This document shows, in pieces, positions 34,666 to 46,089 of a stretch of 64,000 bases of DNA. This stretch comes from Perkinsus olseni (taxonomy: Eukaryota > Perkinsozoa > Perkinsida > Perkinsidae): contig JABANP010000008.1 of NCBI GenBank assembly GCA_013115135.1, positions 310,001 through 374,000 on the forward strand, written 5' to 3'. The notes beneath the pieces are model-generated. The model did not search any database. It was not told the DNA's origin and was given only the letters and a program-made list of their open reading frames with translations. A program made the position numbers and the translations under genes. Every line of letters begins with the position of its first letter. Position 1 is the stretch's first letter.

Positions 34666-34737
34666 GGCTGTGTGGTCTAGTGGTATGATTCGCGCTTCGG
34701 GTGCGCGAGGTCCCGGGTTCGATTCTCGGCTCAGCCC
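34666..34737 (+). tRNA. tRNA-Pro(CGG)
   Basis: A 72-nt cloverleaf: acceptor GGCTGTG/CTCAGCC with one T-T mismatch, anticodon stem CGCGC/GCGCG around TTCGGGT giving CGG, T stem CCGGG/CTCGG (one wobble) with TTCGATT, discriminator C as usual for tRNA-Pro. It lies just upstream of, and opposite to, MUS81. Confidence 0.94.
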
Positions 34738-35931
34738 TATACATCTACCCATATTTGTTGAAACCTCGCCTCCTACCTTACAGTGCCGTTCGATACACCA
34801 CAGGTCTGATGCCACAAACAACGACCAACAGCATTATCACAGAAACAACCATTGGTAGCGCTACCTTGAAGAGCCACAGATTCCATGCCATACCGCTCAC
34901 CTGTCGCAGGACGATACTCCCTCGGGCGCTGTTTCGGCGCTGTTGTTGCCACCTCACCGTCTTCAGGAACTGCAAATGCAGCAGTTGGTGCGCTGCGCTG
35001 AAACTTCTCCGCGCGGTTCCTGAGAGGGCGAATCGTGACCAATACGTGCGCAACGCTAACGGCGAGCTTTGCATCAGCTACTCACAAATCGTAACTCACT
35101 TTAACGTATCCCGCCACGTTAGAGAAGACCTTCTCGGAGAGTCGGACGCTTCTTTCTCGGTTAGCAGTTGTACGAACACCTGCAACAACTAGAGTAGACG
35201 TCGGGAAAGGACGGACAGGTTCGACCTGCGCGAAGGTACTGCCAACACCATCGAGCTGCTCAGCCTGCCACCCGCTGGTGATGGGCATCGGGTATCTGAT
35301 GTATCACCTCGTCAGCCGAGCACGCCCGACAGGAGGCGGACTGCGGGGTCCGCATCTACGGCCCAGGAGCGAGAATCGCCTGCAGTGAAACTGAGTGAGG
35401 CTTCCAACTGATCTACAAAGGGGGGTGCCGCAGGGTTTGTTGCGTACTGACCGAGGAGGGCTCGGCGACGCTATCGGCCTACTTCGTTAAGGCTCTGATT
35501 ATCCTCCCATAAGATCGAACAAGATTCGTTTGCCCTTTACTCCTTGCAGTGTCACGCATGTCCTGGAAGCGTACCATGAAGGCTTGGTTTTGAGGATGGC
35601 ATGATAAAGTCATGTCTTCACATCTACTGCGTGAGCCAAGACGAAACGTCCCCGCTCATCGCTCGGTAGAATACTCTTGTCGAAGGGCCAATACGTCCCA
35701 GTATTCGCTGCCAACAGGGGTCACCATCGCAATCCCTAGGGGATCCTGCTGGCCCAATCAGAAGGCTGGTTTTTTCCACCCTATGTTCGGTGAACTCATA
35801 ACACAACAACATCATAATTCTATCGCATGGCCTGCAACACCAGATAAGCAAGGTTCGTGAATGAAAGGCATCCCAATGCGGCAAAGGCAAAGGACACGGA
35901 TGAATGCGAAGATGTCGGGCGAAGCCAAACC
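34738..35931. other. No firm gene
   Basis: A plus-strand frame at 34701-35192 overlaps the tRNA and is probably not real. Minus-strand frames near 34773-35074 and 35624-35930 are open but lack recognisable motifs. Confidence 0.3.
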
Positions 35932-36190
35932 TTATCGAGCTGGTTCCTCGACTTCGGTGATGAGCTGGGCCACATGAGCAAGCACTAGAGGCTCCACCAC
36001 GGTCTCGATGAAGGCCTGTGGCGTCTGAAGGAAGGACACGAAACTTAATGGGCAGAAAGTTCCGCAATATTAACGGCAAACTGAGCGATCTTGCCTTGTT
36101 GACTGCACGTTTCCTTGTACGACAGTAGGCCACGGTGAGCGCGGTAATGATCGAGAAGATGATAAGGGTAATCACAAGGATGGATTGGTA
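35932..36190 (-). CDS. Single-pass membrane protein fragment
   Basis: A hydrophobic helix ILVITLIIFSIITALTVAYC is followed by a basic RTRKRAVNKAR, the charge pattern of a membrane stop-transfer. A downstream exon in another frame reads FLQTPQAFIETVVEPLVLA and HVAQLITEVEEPAR with stop TAA at 35934-35932. A short intron near 36050 must join them. No family recognised; the start is not defined. Confidence 0.4.
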
Positions 36191-36399
36191 TGATGCACCG
36201 CTAGACCTGCAGGACGACGTTCATCGGCAACTGATACTCGTACCGATGTATGGATCAGCCCCACCCTGTGTAAGATGCTTCAGCGGCACTCTCCGTTGTG
36301 ACGTATCTTCCTCTAACAAGCGAAGCCAATGATTCTGCCGTCGTTTTAGAATCGAGTGGAGAGTCCAAGTGAACACTGAGCGTAAGCCTTTTCGACGTT

Positions 36400-37300
36400 C
36401 CCTTCTCGAATCTCACTTCTGCGCACTGCAAGCATCTTTTGTTGCTGGAAGAAGTTCATTTCTACGACGTGGCTTTCACGTCCGTACACCAGCAATGCCT
36501 GATGATCGAGATACACAGGAATGGACGAGAATACGCAGAGGCTACCATTTTGACGGAATTTCCATCAGAATCATCTACTTGGTAAGCATCCATCTCCAGC
36601 ACACCGAAGAAGAACTTCCCGCCAATCAAACCCGCAGGCCGGCCGGCGGGACGCAACACTACTGGATGCTGCGAGCCGAACAGTCGATCGATCTGAAGAC
36701 GTGGCGGTGACGCCGTCTCCCATGGCAGCTTATTCCTATTCAGAACCACAGCTATCAGCTCCACATCGTAGACGACAGCGGAAGTGAGATCAAAGAGGGA
36801 TCGGAAACTGTGTGGGGACTGGACAGGTGTGCATCAAGATGGTGACGACTCCGAAGAGGGAATACTCCAGTGAGGAGAGCATGTGCCAAACTGGCATGCA
36901 GGGAGTAAGACTGGACTGCATTCGCCACGACGATGCTTACAGCGCGACGGACGACGGAGGGCATCTCAGACAAGGAGTTGGCGACGCCGACGTTCTGGCC
37001 GTGCTTATCGGAGAAGGCCAGCCGAAGGACGTCTAGGTGCGGATCGAAGAAGTCTAGAAGGGACTGGGGGCTCCAGTTGGGACTAAAGGGAAGCTCATCA
37101 GGCGAGCGAGCAGGATTTGAGCATTCATGAGAAGATATACAGGAGAGACCTACCTCCGGCGTGAGCTCGGGTCCCGCGCAATATGACCGAATATTTCGGC
37201 AATGGATATGATCGTAGGGAAGTGGTCAGCAGAGGGTCTGTCAGACTGAGACAGAAAGAGCATTCCCTCGGAGTCCACGTTGACCTCCATACCGGAACCA
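36400..37300 (-). CDS. Hypothetical protein, exons only partly resolved
   Basis: Coding-like minus-strand segments are VELIAVVLNRNKLPWETASP with LQIDRLFGSQHPVVLRPAG near 36750-36640, and FFFGVLEMDAYQVDDSDGNS near 36600. Further upstream (36973-36755) the frame is open with weaker coding character. I do not recognise a domain. Its neighbours on the same strand are the membrane protein below and the secreted protein above. Confidence 0.38.
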
Positions 37301-37831
37301 ACTTCGCGGAGATTCCGAGCGGATCAACGAGAAGACCGACTTGACCGGTTTCTACACCATTTCACGTACAAGGCTGGCAAGTGTGCAGGGCCCGAGAATG
37401 ACCAGGGTTCACGCTAGAGTCCAATGGCGCAGCTCGGCGTCGCAGCTACTCACTCTCAGAAGTTTGAGCTCGGTAACCAGTACTGCTTGGCCGTCCTCAT
37501 CCAGAGGGGCTTCAGGCATGTCGAATGTCCAAACAACCGTATGTTCCTCGATCAAGAATCATAGGTTGGAGCGTGTCCACCACGCGGACTCACCTGCGAG
37601 TTGGCCCTATCCTCGCCCATACTAGCTGCCGATGCTACGGCAATGCCTCGGTTAATATGATAGTTCATATACCTGCACCATGCTGTCTCGGCCCCGACCG
37701 TGAGTCATATCCTCAATGGAGCACGATCGAGTCGGGCGTAGAGTGTACAACAGTGAGAGAGGTCGTATCACAGCAGGCAGGTTATGGCAGAATCGGATTG
37801 AGGTTTCGATAATGATGAAGGGGCGCGCGGC

Positions 37832-38541
37832 TTACACTCTGTAATCACCGTCGATAGCCATGCCACGGAGGCCAGCTTGGCATAGTCTAGTGGCCTTTTC
37901 TCTTTCCGTCTCGATTGCATCATGATGAATGAAGAGAGTCTTCCCTGGAACGAAGGCCGGGTCCTCATTGAAAAAACGTTCACCTGAGCAATGTGACCAA
38001 GTCGTACTACCACCAGAGGCAGCGTAATTGTAGGGATTAGGACAACAGAAGGACCTTACATTCCTCGACTGCCCTAGGTAGAGCAGCCACGAGCCGATCC
38101 TCAGGGCTGGAACATTTTCGGCCTGCCAACGCGTCCGGGCCCGAGCTACTGGGCGAAGTCCGGGGCTCTGATGGTGAATGGTTTTCTTCTGCGGTCGCAT
38201 TCTCGTCCATGAGTTTTAATAGCTCTTGGACCGACTCCGCAAGGTCACCAGCGGTTCTGTAGAGCTTCTCGGCACGCTCAAGCTCCGCCCGGTACCATGC
38301 CAGCTCCTCCTCGTCCTGGACATGCGCGCCACTTTGATACCGCATTTCTTCCAAATCTTCGGGTTGCACCTCCGATAACTCCAGCAGTTCTCTTCTGCCC
38401 GCTGGCTCGATCAGTGATCTGGTAGTCGCCGTAGATGATCTCAGAAGTACCGTACTCCGGGGCTTCGCTGAGCGCCTCGTCTGAGTTGTCAGATCGAGCC
38501 GACGCCACCCACAGCGCAGCCAATGTGAGCTGTAGCAGCAT
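37832..38541 (-). CDS. Secreted or membrane protein with helical linker
   Basis: ATG 38541 opens a clear signal peptide (MLLQLTLAALWVASARS), then EALSEAPEY. A 49-nt intron (GTACTT...GCCAG) restores frame into RRELLELSEVQPEDLEEM, YRAELERAEKLYRTAGDLAE and a Ser/Pro-rich stretch. After an intron of about 70 nt comes ERFFNEDPAFVPGKTLFIHH, then KATRLCQAGLRGMAIDGDYR. The C-terminal 'GLRGMAIDGDY' end resembles the closing strand of barrel-type glycoside hydrolases, which is weak evidence. Likely enters the secretory pathway. Confidence 0.5.
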
Positions 38542-39099
38542 TGTGGACCAAGGTGCTATAAGGTGTGGAATAGTCACATACCCAGAAGGAGGTGCGGAGT
38601 AACGCAAGCCAACGGAGGGGACACCATTATAGGACGCCAACATGAGTTGATGGATCAGAATGGGGACTCTCTGATACCCTGAGGGGAGTCATCAGGCTCA
38701 TCGTTCCACCAGGTTGGGGGAGGGTCTGGGTCCGTGAGACGAAGTCGAGAAGGAAAACTGCCGCTGGGCTGGATGAGAGACCAAGCTCGAAGATTGCCGG
38801 TCGTCATCACATCGATCATGATCGCGTTGCCGGCCCTCCATGACCTGCGAAAGGTAAACGCTGGTGACCGCTTCGCTCCGCCTACTTTCTGATGCAATAT
38901 TTGCACCACCCTCTCTTGGCTCAACAAGAGCTCCAGTGCCCGCTCCCGGTCCACTACAGTGCGGAACAATGCGACGTAGTGACGCTGAACGCTATCCTAC
39001 CAGCCGATAGGTCATGAACGGTATCGATTCGGTCTGCTATTGTCTTCGCCTCCTCAGCATGTGCCAGTGGAGTTGGGCCTACCATCGATCGGGTAACTA

Positions 39100-40310
39100 G
39101 TTCCCTCGCGAGTGCTCTGAGGAGAGCTACTGACCTCCGCTATTCAGCTTCTGCTGCTGTTTCCGATGAAGAGCTATCTCGTTTTTAACATCATCAATGC
39201 ACTGTTGGAGGAACACCTGATAATGATAGCACTAACCGACTACCATCATTACTCCGATTCCCTTACTTCAATCTCTGAGCGCTGTTGCAGAAGACGCTTC
39301 TGGGCATCCTGCAGCGACCTCATCGCCAACCTACCAGAGGCGAGTTCGTGCCCATACAGCAGTAGTATAGAGCAGCTACTTGTCACTGCTGACTTGATCT
39401 CTCAGCTCCTCGATGGTTCGACGGTATCTCAGTTCCCTCTCGTATGCCCTATTGGTCATCTCGGACCGTGCACTGAAGCCACCTTTGTTCGCCGACGGCT
39501 GACGGCCTGATCACAGTTGGTGCCCGTCTGGTGTTGTCAGAGGCTGGTGTACCCTCCGATCCTGGCCCGTTATCGAAAAATGCAGCGTTACTGCCACCAC
39601 TGGGGTCGGAGCTCGGGAACATCGATGAAGACCCGTCGCCACCTGATGAACTTTCGTAAACCCGAAGGACAGGCGCAGGTTTCAGCCTTCGTACGTGGTC
39701 ATTCTACCATAACTCGACGAGGAGCTACGGCTACCGCCAGGCATCCCGTGCGCTACAGAGCTCAGTTCGTATAGAGTATGGCTCCGCCTCTTGAGCTCAC
39801 CAGCGTTACCTTGTTTCCGCGATGCTCCGGAGGATTCCTCGCGCTGCTTTAAGATCTCTCTGAGCCGTCCAGCCTCTCGTCGGGTCGCAACCTGGATGGC
39901 ATCACCCCTGACGAGCGCCATTACCTCGGCTGAGTTTGTCACCAGCTCCTTCAGGAGACTCAACCGGTCATCCTCCCGCGTCTCGAGTGCCTCCGTCAAC
40001 CTCTTATTCTCGGCTTCCAACTGTTGGTTCTTCCGATCGAACGACTGCCGATATGCCATAGCTGGACATTCCTCGACCACACACGCGCCCACCTGCGCCA
40101 ATTCCCGACTAGTACGCAGGTCCGCCAGCAGCTCCCGATGTCTGATGAAAGGAGATGTCTATCACTGCTGCGAGGAACACTCCCCACCGAGCTTGCAGCT
40201 CCGACGAAAAATTGCCCTTTTTTTCTCCTTCTGATCCTCGAGCTCCTTGGAGACATCTCGCATTCGTGCTCGGAAGGCCCGCATGAGATCCTTCTCCTGG
40301 AGGCAGCCGA
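39100..40310 (-). CDS. Coiled-coil protein
   Basis: Exons read LMRAFRARMRDVSKELEDQ near 40270, then QSFDRKNQQLEAENKRLTEA near 40040 with LSLLKELVTNSAEVMALVRG and EAGRLREILKQREESSGAS near 39850. The tail is Ser/Arg-rich (SRSSSSSYGRM near 39720). A strong heptad pattern runs from 40060 to 39850. Downstream frames to about 39100 are uncertain. No catalytic motif; likely cytoskeletal by composition only. Confidence 0.52.
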
Positions 40311-40319
40311 TTGAGGATT

Positions 40320-41326
40320 CCGACCCCTATCTAGGGTAGACCCCTAGCGATTATTACCTGGTCTTGCAACACCTTGGCTGTATTACTCTGTATACACTCA
40401 ATCCCCGCCACCAATGAGTCATGCATACTTCTGAATCGCAGCCACAATCGAGCGCTACCACACCAATCACAATTTGCCTGAGCACAGCCATGCGGCCTCG
40501 GTATTCGTCCTCAGCTGTGCCGTCCGGGTCCAAGCCATTAAGCTGGCAAAGGACCGTTATTCTCCCTGCCGATACGGCTGCCACCAACCTGATCCTCTAA
40601 GGTCTCTATTGTCTTCTTACTGGTGCTCTCTCGCTGGACGAATGCTCCGAGTCTATACCTACTACCGACGATTGCCATCTGTCAACTAGCACATTAACAG
40701 AGCAGAACCACGGAACCGAGCTTGACTCAGCAATGTCCGCCTGCTCCTCCTCCACAGGGGGAGATGGTCCAAGCTCCCACTTAGCTCACGCTCTAGCCCA
40801 TCACTACCATACATTCCCGAACGAAGCGATGCCTCACCGAAATTGCTCTTCAAGTTGGCGGCACTTCTCTTTTTCCTCTCCTAGTTGTCGCTGCAATTCG
40901 AATATAACAGCATCCTTTTCATTGCCTGACAACAAACCTAGACCGAGCGCTCATTACCACAACCAAGCCTGGACTCCACATGTCCACTAATGTGCAACTA
41001 CAGGGATATTCACTGTGCTGTGGAGCACTCGCTAGACGCGGAACGACGATCACAAGCGGCGATCAAGAGACCTCTATAAGCGGCTCCAAATTGTGTAGCC
41101 AGGCGCGTTCACGCACAGACTCAGTAACGACATATCATCGGAACCAACGCCACACAGGCAAGGCGCACTCGGTACACAGACCATGTCGTGGAGTAAACGG
41201 CCGACGGCCAGTCTTCTAGCGTGCGCCAAAACACAGTATGAGCAGGATACGCGGCAGGGCTATAACGCGCATATCCAGTCTCGCTGACTACTCGTTAACA
41301 AACATAGGTCGTGTTCAATTACACCA
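40320..41326. other. Strand-switch region, no supported gene
   Basis: Separates the minus-strand coiled-coil gene from the plus-strand secreted gene. Plus-strand frames at 40733 and 40980 are open for about 80 codons but have no signal peptide, splice support or motif. Confidence 0.35.
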
Positions 41327-41928
41327 ATGCTGTTTACTACTATATATACTATTGCAATTATTTTCTCTCACTTCGTGAGCGTTCAAGCTGAGAGCTGCTC
41401 ACAACTCTGTTCTGCCATCGAGAGTTGTGACGCTTCCCAGTACGGCTCCTACTGTAAGGGTTGGACGCAGGGTAAGACTATCTGCCAGGGCCTTCTCATG
41501 AAGTCTGATGGTTCGGTTTGCTACGATGACAACTCGGACGAGAGCTGCTTTGGTAAGCCCGTGGAGTGCAAGTACGACGACTATGGATTCGATGAAGTGG
41601 TGTGGAGATCAATGAAGTCTTCTGCGACCGAGGAGCCCTCTACAGCCCCCATCAAGGAAGAGGTCGGAGCCGAGAACATCTCCAAAAAGGGAAGTATCCC
41701 GTGGCGACAAGTACAGATGAGGCTGATGCCTCCACTCCGTCCAGCTCTGCGACTAGGAGGAGGTTGACTATGATATCGGCGGTGGCTGGTGATGAAGAGG
41801 ATGTTGTATGGCCATCCCATGACAAAGTGCCCAAACCCGTATCCACTGCTGATGACTCCTACCGACGTCACCTCCACGTTGTTGAAAACATGCGTGCCCG
41901 TCCAGCACGAGACCATGCAGCCGAGTGA
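41327..41928 (+). CDS. Secreted cysteine-rich protein
   Basis: ATG 41327 starts a signal peptide (hydrophobic core FTTIYTIAIIFSHFVSVQA). A module of about 65 residues follows with eight cysteines spaced as CSQLC, C, C, CQG, CYDD, CF and C, each about 7-12 residues apart, suggesting four disulphides. A 32-nt intron at 41663-41694 (GTCGGA...GGGAAG) switches into YPVATSTDEADASTPSSSAT and a charged C-terminus ending at 41926-41928. Likely exported or at the cell surface; no known family identified. First gene of a plus-strand block. Confidence 0.6.
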
Positions 41929-42165
41929 TTGACGTATTGTCCTTGTATACGCAATGGTGATGAGTTTTGAGGACTCCGGTGGTTTGTTCACTCTTAGAGA
42001 GTTCCAGCGGCATCTCGCTTCCCTCTTTTGACAAGCCAGTGACAGCATCAACTACCGGTTTTCAGTCTGTGTAAATATTCCTCGATTCCACTGAGGAGCG
42101 TGGCTCCTCTGGCTCAGCCAGTACTACTACTTCTAGTAATACTTTGTTGAGTTTATCTAATTTGC

Positions 42166-42914
42166 TTGCCGGGGACGAGTGGTATGATACCGAGTAGCGG
42201 AAGGTTCGAAACAACTCCTCAACGACCGCTTTCGCTACACAACTCTCGGGCCCCCCTATCTCTTCAACCCCGCCATCCCAAGTCATCCGGGTCCGTTCAC
42301 GAGGAGTTTCCCTCTGCCACAATGAATGCGGTTGCGGTCGACGGGCAAACACTGTTGCGCAGGGAAACCTCATCGTTTCCACGACCGCGGCGAGATCTCA
42401 AATCAAGGCCCCAGGCAAAGGCATGCCTGCTTCCCATATCGAGGCAGGCGACCCACCGATGTTCGTAGGAGACTTTGCAGCAGCTCCCTCTCCATCGTTC
42501 CGAAGCACCGCCTCCTGCATTTTGCTCAAAGACGCTCCCGATGGGTTCATCGCTGCACAACGTCTACTAGGCGGAGGTAAGAGCTCATAATTGATGGAAC
42601 CCAAAACGAGGAGAGTAGTAACATGGAACTTCAGTCACGAAAAACACACATAATTTGCCGCAGGAGCGATAGCAGGAGCAGCGTCATCATCAGAGAGGCC
42701 GAGTAGCGATATGGAAGTACTGCGGAAGTTTCACAGAGCTACCTGTGTCCTCTGCCTTACCAAGGTCAGAGCCATCAAAGGAGCTTGGTGTGATCACCGG
42801 AGTGAAGTGCCGACTGAAACGGTCAAACGGTCGCTGTGTGTTGCATCCAGCCTAACGGAGAACCTAGGTCACTACCGTTCTCTCCCGAGCGTGGATTGTC
42901 CCAAGGCGCCATGA
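42166..42914 (+). CDS. Hypothetical protein, two or more exons
   Basis: The best coding frame reads CGCGRRANTVAQGNLIVSTT, GKGMPASHIEAGDPPMFVGD and SFRSTASCILLKDAPDGFIA up to a GTAAGA donor near 42575. It continues after a CAG acceptor at about 42661 with GAIAGAASSSERPSSDMEV. The small Gly/Ala stretch after the second join could be a membrane segment. No family recognised; ends are approximate. Confidence 0.38.
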
Positions 42915-44640
42915 AGCTCAGCGCTGCCTTCTTCCTCTGGGCCGAGTAAAGGAGACCATAGAGCCACATTGTCGTGTGACCACCTGTGGTATCTACGAAG
43001 ATTCCAAAGTCTACCTCAAATGTGAACAGCGAATACCCAATTAACGGCCGGCAGACTCTCCCTGCCAAATGTATTACACGAACCAACCGAGGACTAGGAT
43101 GCCGATAGCGATGTCGATGATGAGGATGGCATACACCCACCACGGATAGGATCTCCATTGGGCGACGAGTCGCAACATGATGGCTACCAGAGCTATGACG
43201 TTGAACGCCTAGACACCACAGTTGTGTAATGCACGCGAGAAAGGATACTGTACCAAGCTAGGGAGAATATCCTGTATCCCTCGTCCTTTCTGAGTGAGGC
43301 TAGCTGCCGACATGACGGACATTGTCGCGACAAGGCCGGTTAGTACCTGAATATCCGCATCACCCCGTCCCTGATCGACGAATTGTAGCCTTTCATCAGT
43401 CGACCGTAGTCAACACTCGATCTAAATGAGTGGGCAGATTCTCTCCCTACTGCGTACTATCAAAGAGCAATAGCCGTGTACGCATGAACGAGTAGCGATG
43501 AACAACATCTTGCCAATAACACTATCACTACTACCACTACCAAAGCCTCAGACAGGCTCTCCCCAATCCAGCAGCATACGGCACACAGGGCTCCTGCAAC
43601 GAACTCGGTTGTACCTGGGATGAAGGGGCGTAGAGCTAGTGTTCAACGGGGACGCACAGCTCACCAACGCTGAGGCGCAACTTGTCAGCACAGCCAGGGA
43701 GTCTCCAGACGTCCGCGACCCAGGCGAAGGCTGTGACCATTGGGCGATAGAGTGGGTGGAATGGGGATGAGCTTCCTCAGGCTAGTCCACCACATGAAGG
43801 CTCCCTGAGAAGCAGACAGGTCGTATCATGAGCGTCTCACTCTGCGGATGCCTACCAACTCCAAAGCTCATCAGATTACTAATTAGAACTGATATCGACT
43901 GCCACGGCTGTTCATGGTCATCAGGTGCGATAGAGCCGTTATGATCCATTGAATAAAGAGTCAACTGTGATGATGCCTGCCTAGCTCCACAGACATTGTG
44001 GAGTCGTTAGCTCCCGTTTTGGTACGTCCTGGGAGTGTAATACTGGCATATTATGGTACCTTCGGGGGTGTTGAGCAGCTCCAGCGGTGACTCCTACGCT
44101 AAGTTGCGCTGGATTTCAGGGACTGAAAAGGGGGCAAGTCTCTCGTTGACCCTGCTCGCTCTCGGAAATCCAAAGGCTCAAAATTTTCTCGATAGCAACT
44201 TTATTCATGCGACGTGAAGACTTCACGCGGATTTCTGTCCGGAATTCGAACTGCCACTCACTAGTGTGTCCGCGTACTCTTAACACTCATGCTACTCTAC
44301 GTTTTGAGTAGCACTAGTCTTGGTGAAAGAAACAGTGTCACCACACTAATACTGCACTAGCGTTCAAGAGGAAGGATTGGACAACCAGCGAAAGGTGCAT
44401 CGAATGGTCAACGGCGACTTTCAATAAAGGGTCCTGTTGACTGAACTACTGATGGCTCCCCCGAATCTCGCTTGAAGACGTGAATCCACCCGTGGCGAAC
44501 GCGGCGGCTAGCAAATCGTTTCCTCTGGACGAGCGAGAATTCACGCTGACCAAACTCGCCCAGTTTGTTCATCGTTAATTGGTTAGCAAGCCGGTGACCT
44601 CCGAGCAGAGAGTCATGACTGATCGTGCCATGTACTGCTG
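42915..44640. other. Long gap without a supported gene
   Basis: About 1.7 kb with only frames shorter than about 110 codons on either strand and no consistent splice joins. A minus-strand frame near 43158-42950 (ILSVVGVCHPHH) has a hydrophobic tone but no support. No tRNA or repeat was seen. Confidence 0.4.
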
Positions 44641-44966
44641 GCTATGTATAGGACCACTTCAATCAACCAAACTCGTCCACGCGTATGTGAAGCGCTCTCC
44701 AACTGATGACCGGGCAGAAGGTAACCCATAGTCTTCAGTGGACTGGTCGGGCTACCATAGAGCAATTCCTCGACCAGGTCAGGCAGGTGTGTCCCAGTAG
44801 GGATGTGGAGCCAGGTGACTTGTCTCAAGCGCTCTTCATCAACGGTGATACGCAGGACGAGATCTACGTGCCGTTTGGTGGTGAGCGACTTCTTCTCGAA
44901 AGGGTATCGCGTGAATACACTCCCCTCATCCCATTGTGGTATGACTACCGACAGCCTGTGGTGTGA
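44640..44966 (+). CDS. Paralogue of the 52.3-kb secreted gene (partial)
   Basis: After a short intron (GTAACC...CCATAG, about 44719-44759) the frame reads EQFLDQVRQVCPSRDVEPGD, LSQALFINGDTQDEIYVPFG and GERLLLERV. It shares a loose pattern (F..., E-G/P-GDL, DT, Y-V, G..L) with the C-terminal part of the gene at 52307-52771. The DNA downstream of both also matches. The 5' exon with a signal peptide was not found, so this copy may be truncated. Confidence 0.4.
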
Positions 44967-44969
44967 TCA

Positions 44970-45188
44970 TCACCTTCCTGAATGCTCGAGGCCTGCCAAA
45001 CACTGGTTGGCACTGATATAGTCAACCTCGATTCTCTGTCGTGTTGTTTTCAGTGAATCTGAAGCATACGCTTTTGTACCCGCTTCTATCATTTCCCCTC
45101 CGTATTTTTCAAGAGCATCTTTCGCATGCGATTCACCTGGCAGTTTTGTAATGAGTTCAGGTGTCTTCAGTGAACCATCGCAATGCAT
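44970..45188 (-). CDS. Minus-strand conserved fragment, copy 1
   Basis: The minus frame reads DGSLKTPELITKLPGESHAK, DALEKYGGEMIEAGTKAYAS, SDSLKTTRQRIEVDYI. The segment around TPELITKLPGESHAKDAL is matched at 52960-52850 by TPSLITEMAGKLHASDALKR. Differences between the copies include silent third-position changes, which favours real protein coding on this strand. Start, end and function unknown. Confidence 0.45.
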   Translation of the reverse strand: MHCDGSLKTPELITKLPGESHAKDALEKYGGEMIEAGTKAYASDSLKTTRQRIEVDYISANQCLAGLEHSGR

Positions 45189-45489
45189 TTATATAAGTCT
45201 TGTCGTATGGTTGATCGTCCCGTATACGATCAACCCGTCCTCAGGCTGTAGTGAAAGTAGAAGGCCTACTCATGATGCCGATTATCCTTCGGCAGGGACC
45301 CCTTTCTTCACCGTACCCTTGTTGTTTGTCGAAAAACGATCGCCCAGTCTTTTCGTCAACCAGGCTGTGGCTCACTCGGTTTGACCGAGTAGTGTTCAAC
45401 ACGGTACTCCGTTGTCGTACATGCCTTTGCGTTGCACAAGGTGTAGTTCGTTAGTTGTGTAGCTCAGCTTGCTCATACAAGTTGTAGCA

Positions 45490-46054
45490 TGTGGGGACTA
45501 GACTTTGATGATGAGCCCATTAGGTAACATCCCTGTTGGGACGATGAAGAGGGCTTAGTATCAAATTACTGTGTAGGGGAGAGTTGATACGTCTATATAG
45601 TTTGCGGGTGCACGACCGTTTGCATCCATACTGTGTGGAATACTTGTTATTCGCTTTTGTATCAGCATTATCCAGAGCAGCCATTCAGCGATGGGCTGCA
45701 GCAGTTGGAACTGTGCCTGAGCGATCGTGGTCTGGTTACCAAAACTCGACGATATCGCGTGAATAAGGCATCGCATCATCACACGCCGTGCAATAGTGCC
45801 TCTCCCATTATTTATTGGGGTTATGGTGCATCTCTCCTCTGCAGGACTCTTCTTCACACTAACCGTTATGCCCTCTCCTCGGAAGAACCCGTTAAAGTCC
45901 ACCGACGCGGACGGAAGAGGAAGAAGACACGTCGCCACAGGTCGACTACGGCGAAGAGTGGGAGGAAATCGAGAGACAAGAAGAGGAGTCTAGGAAAGGT
46001 ACTGCGGTATCCCACTCTCATCTACCATATCACGCACTGCCCTGATGAGTCTTG
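45490..46054 (+). CDS. Hypothetical protein with basic tail and 31-nt intron
   Basis: ATG 45490: MWGLDFDDEPIR, intron with donor GTAACA and acceptor TGTGTAG, then GELIRLYSLRVHDRLHPYC. A 31-nt intron at 45635-45665 (GTGGAA...TATCAG) is followed by HYPEQPFSDGLQQLELCLSD and RGLVTKTRRYR, an intron of about 85 nt, and a Lys/Arg-rich tail (RRGRKRKKTRRHRS, KSRDKKRSLGK) that looks like a nuclear or RNA-binding signal. Function unknown. Confidence 0.5.
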
Positions 46055-46089
46055 ATCACATCCCCAAGGGCGTCGATCTTCTGTCCGTG

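Noticed and set aside
34519..34821. Minus-strand frame across the tRNA-Pro gene
   Set aside because: It is open through a complete tRNA in antisense, and its SRESNPGPRAPEA string is the usual translation of a tRNA T arm. Only its 5'-most bases near 34600 might be an exon, and they do not join MUS81 in frame.
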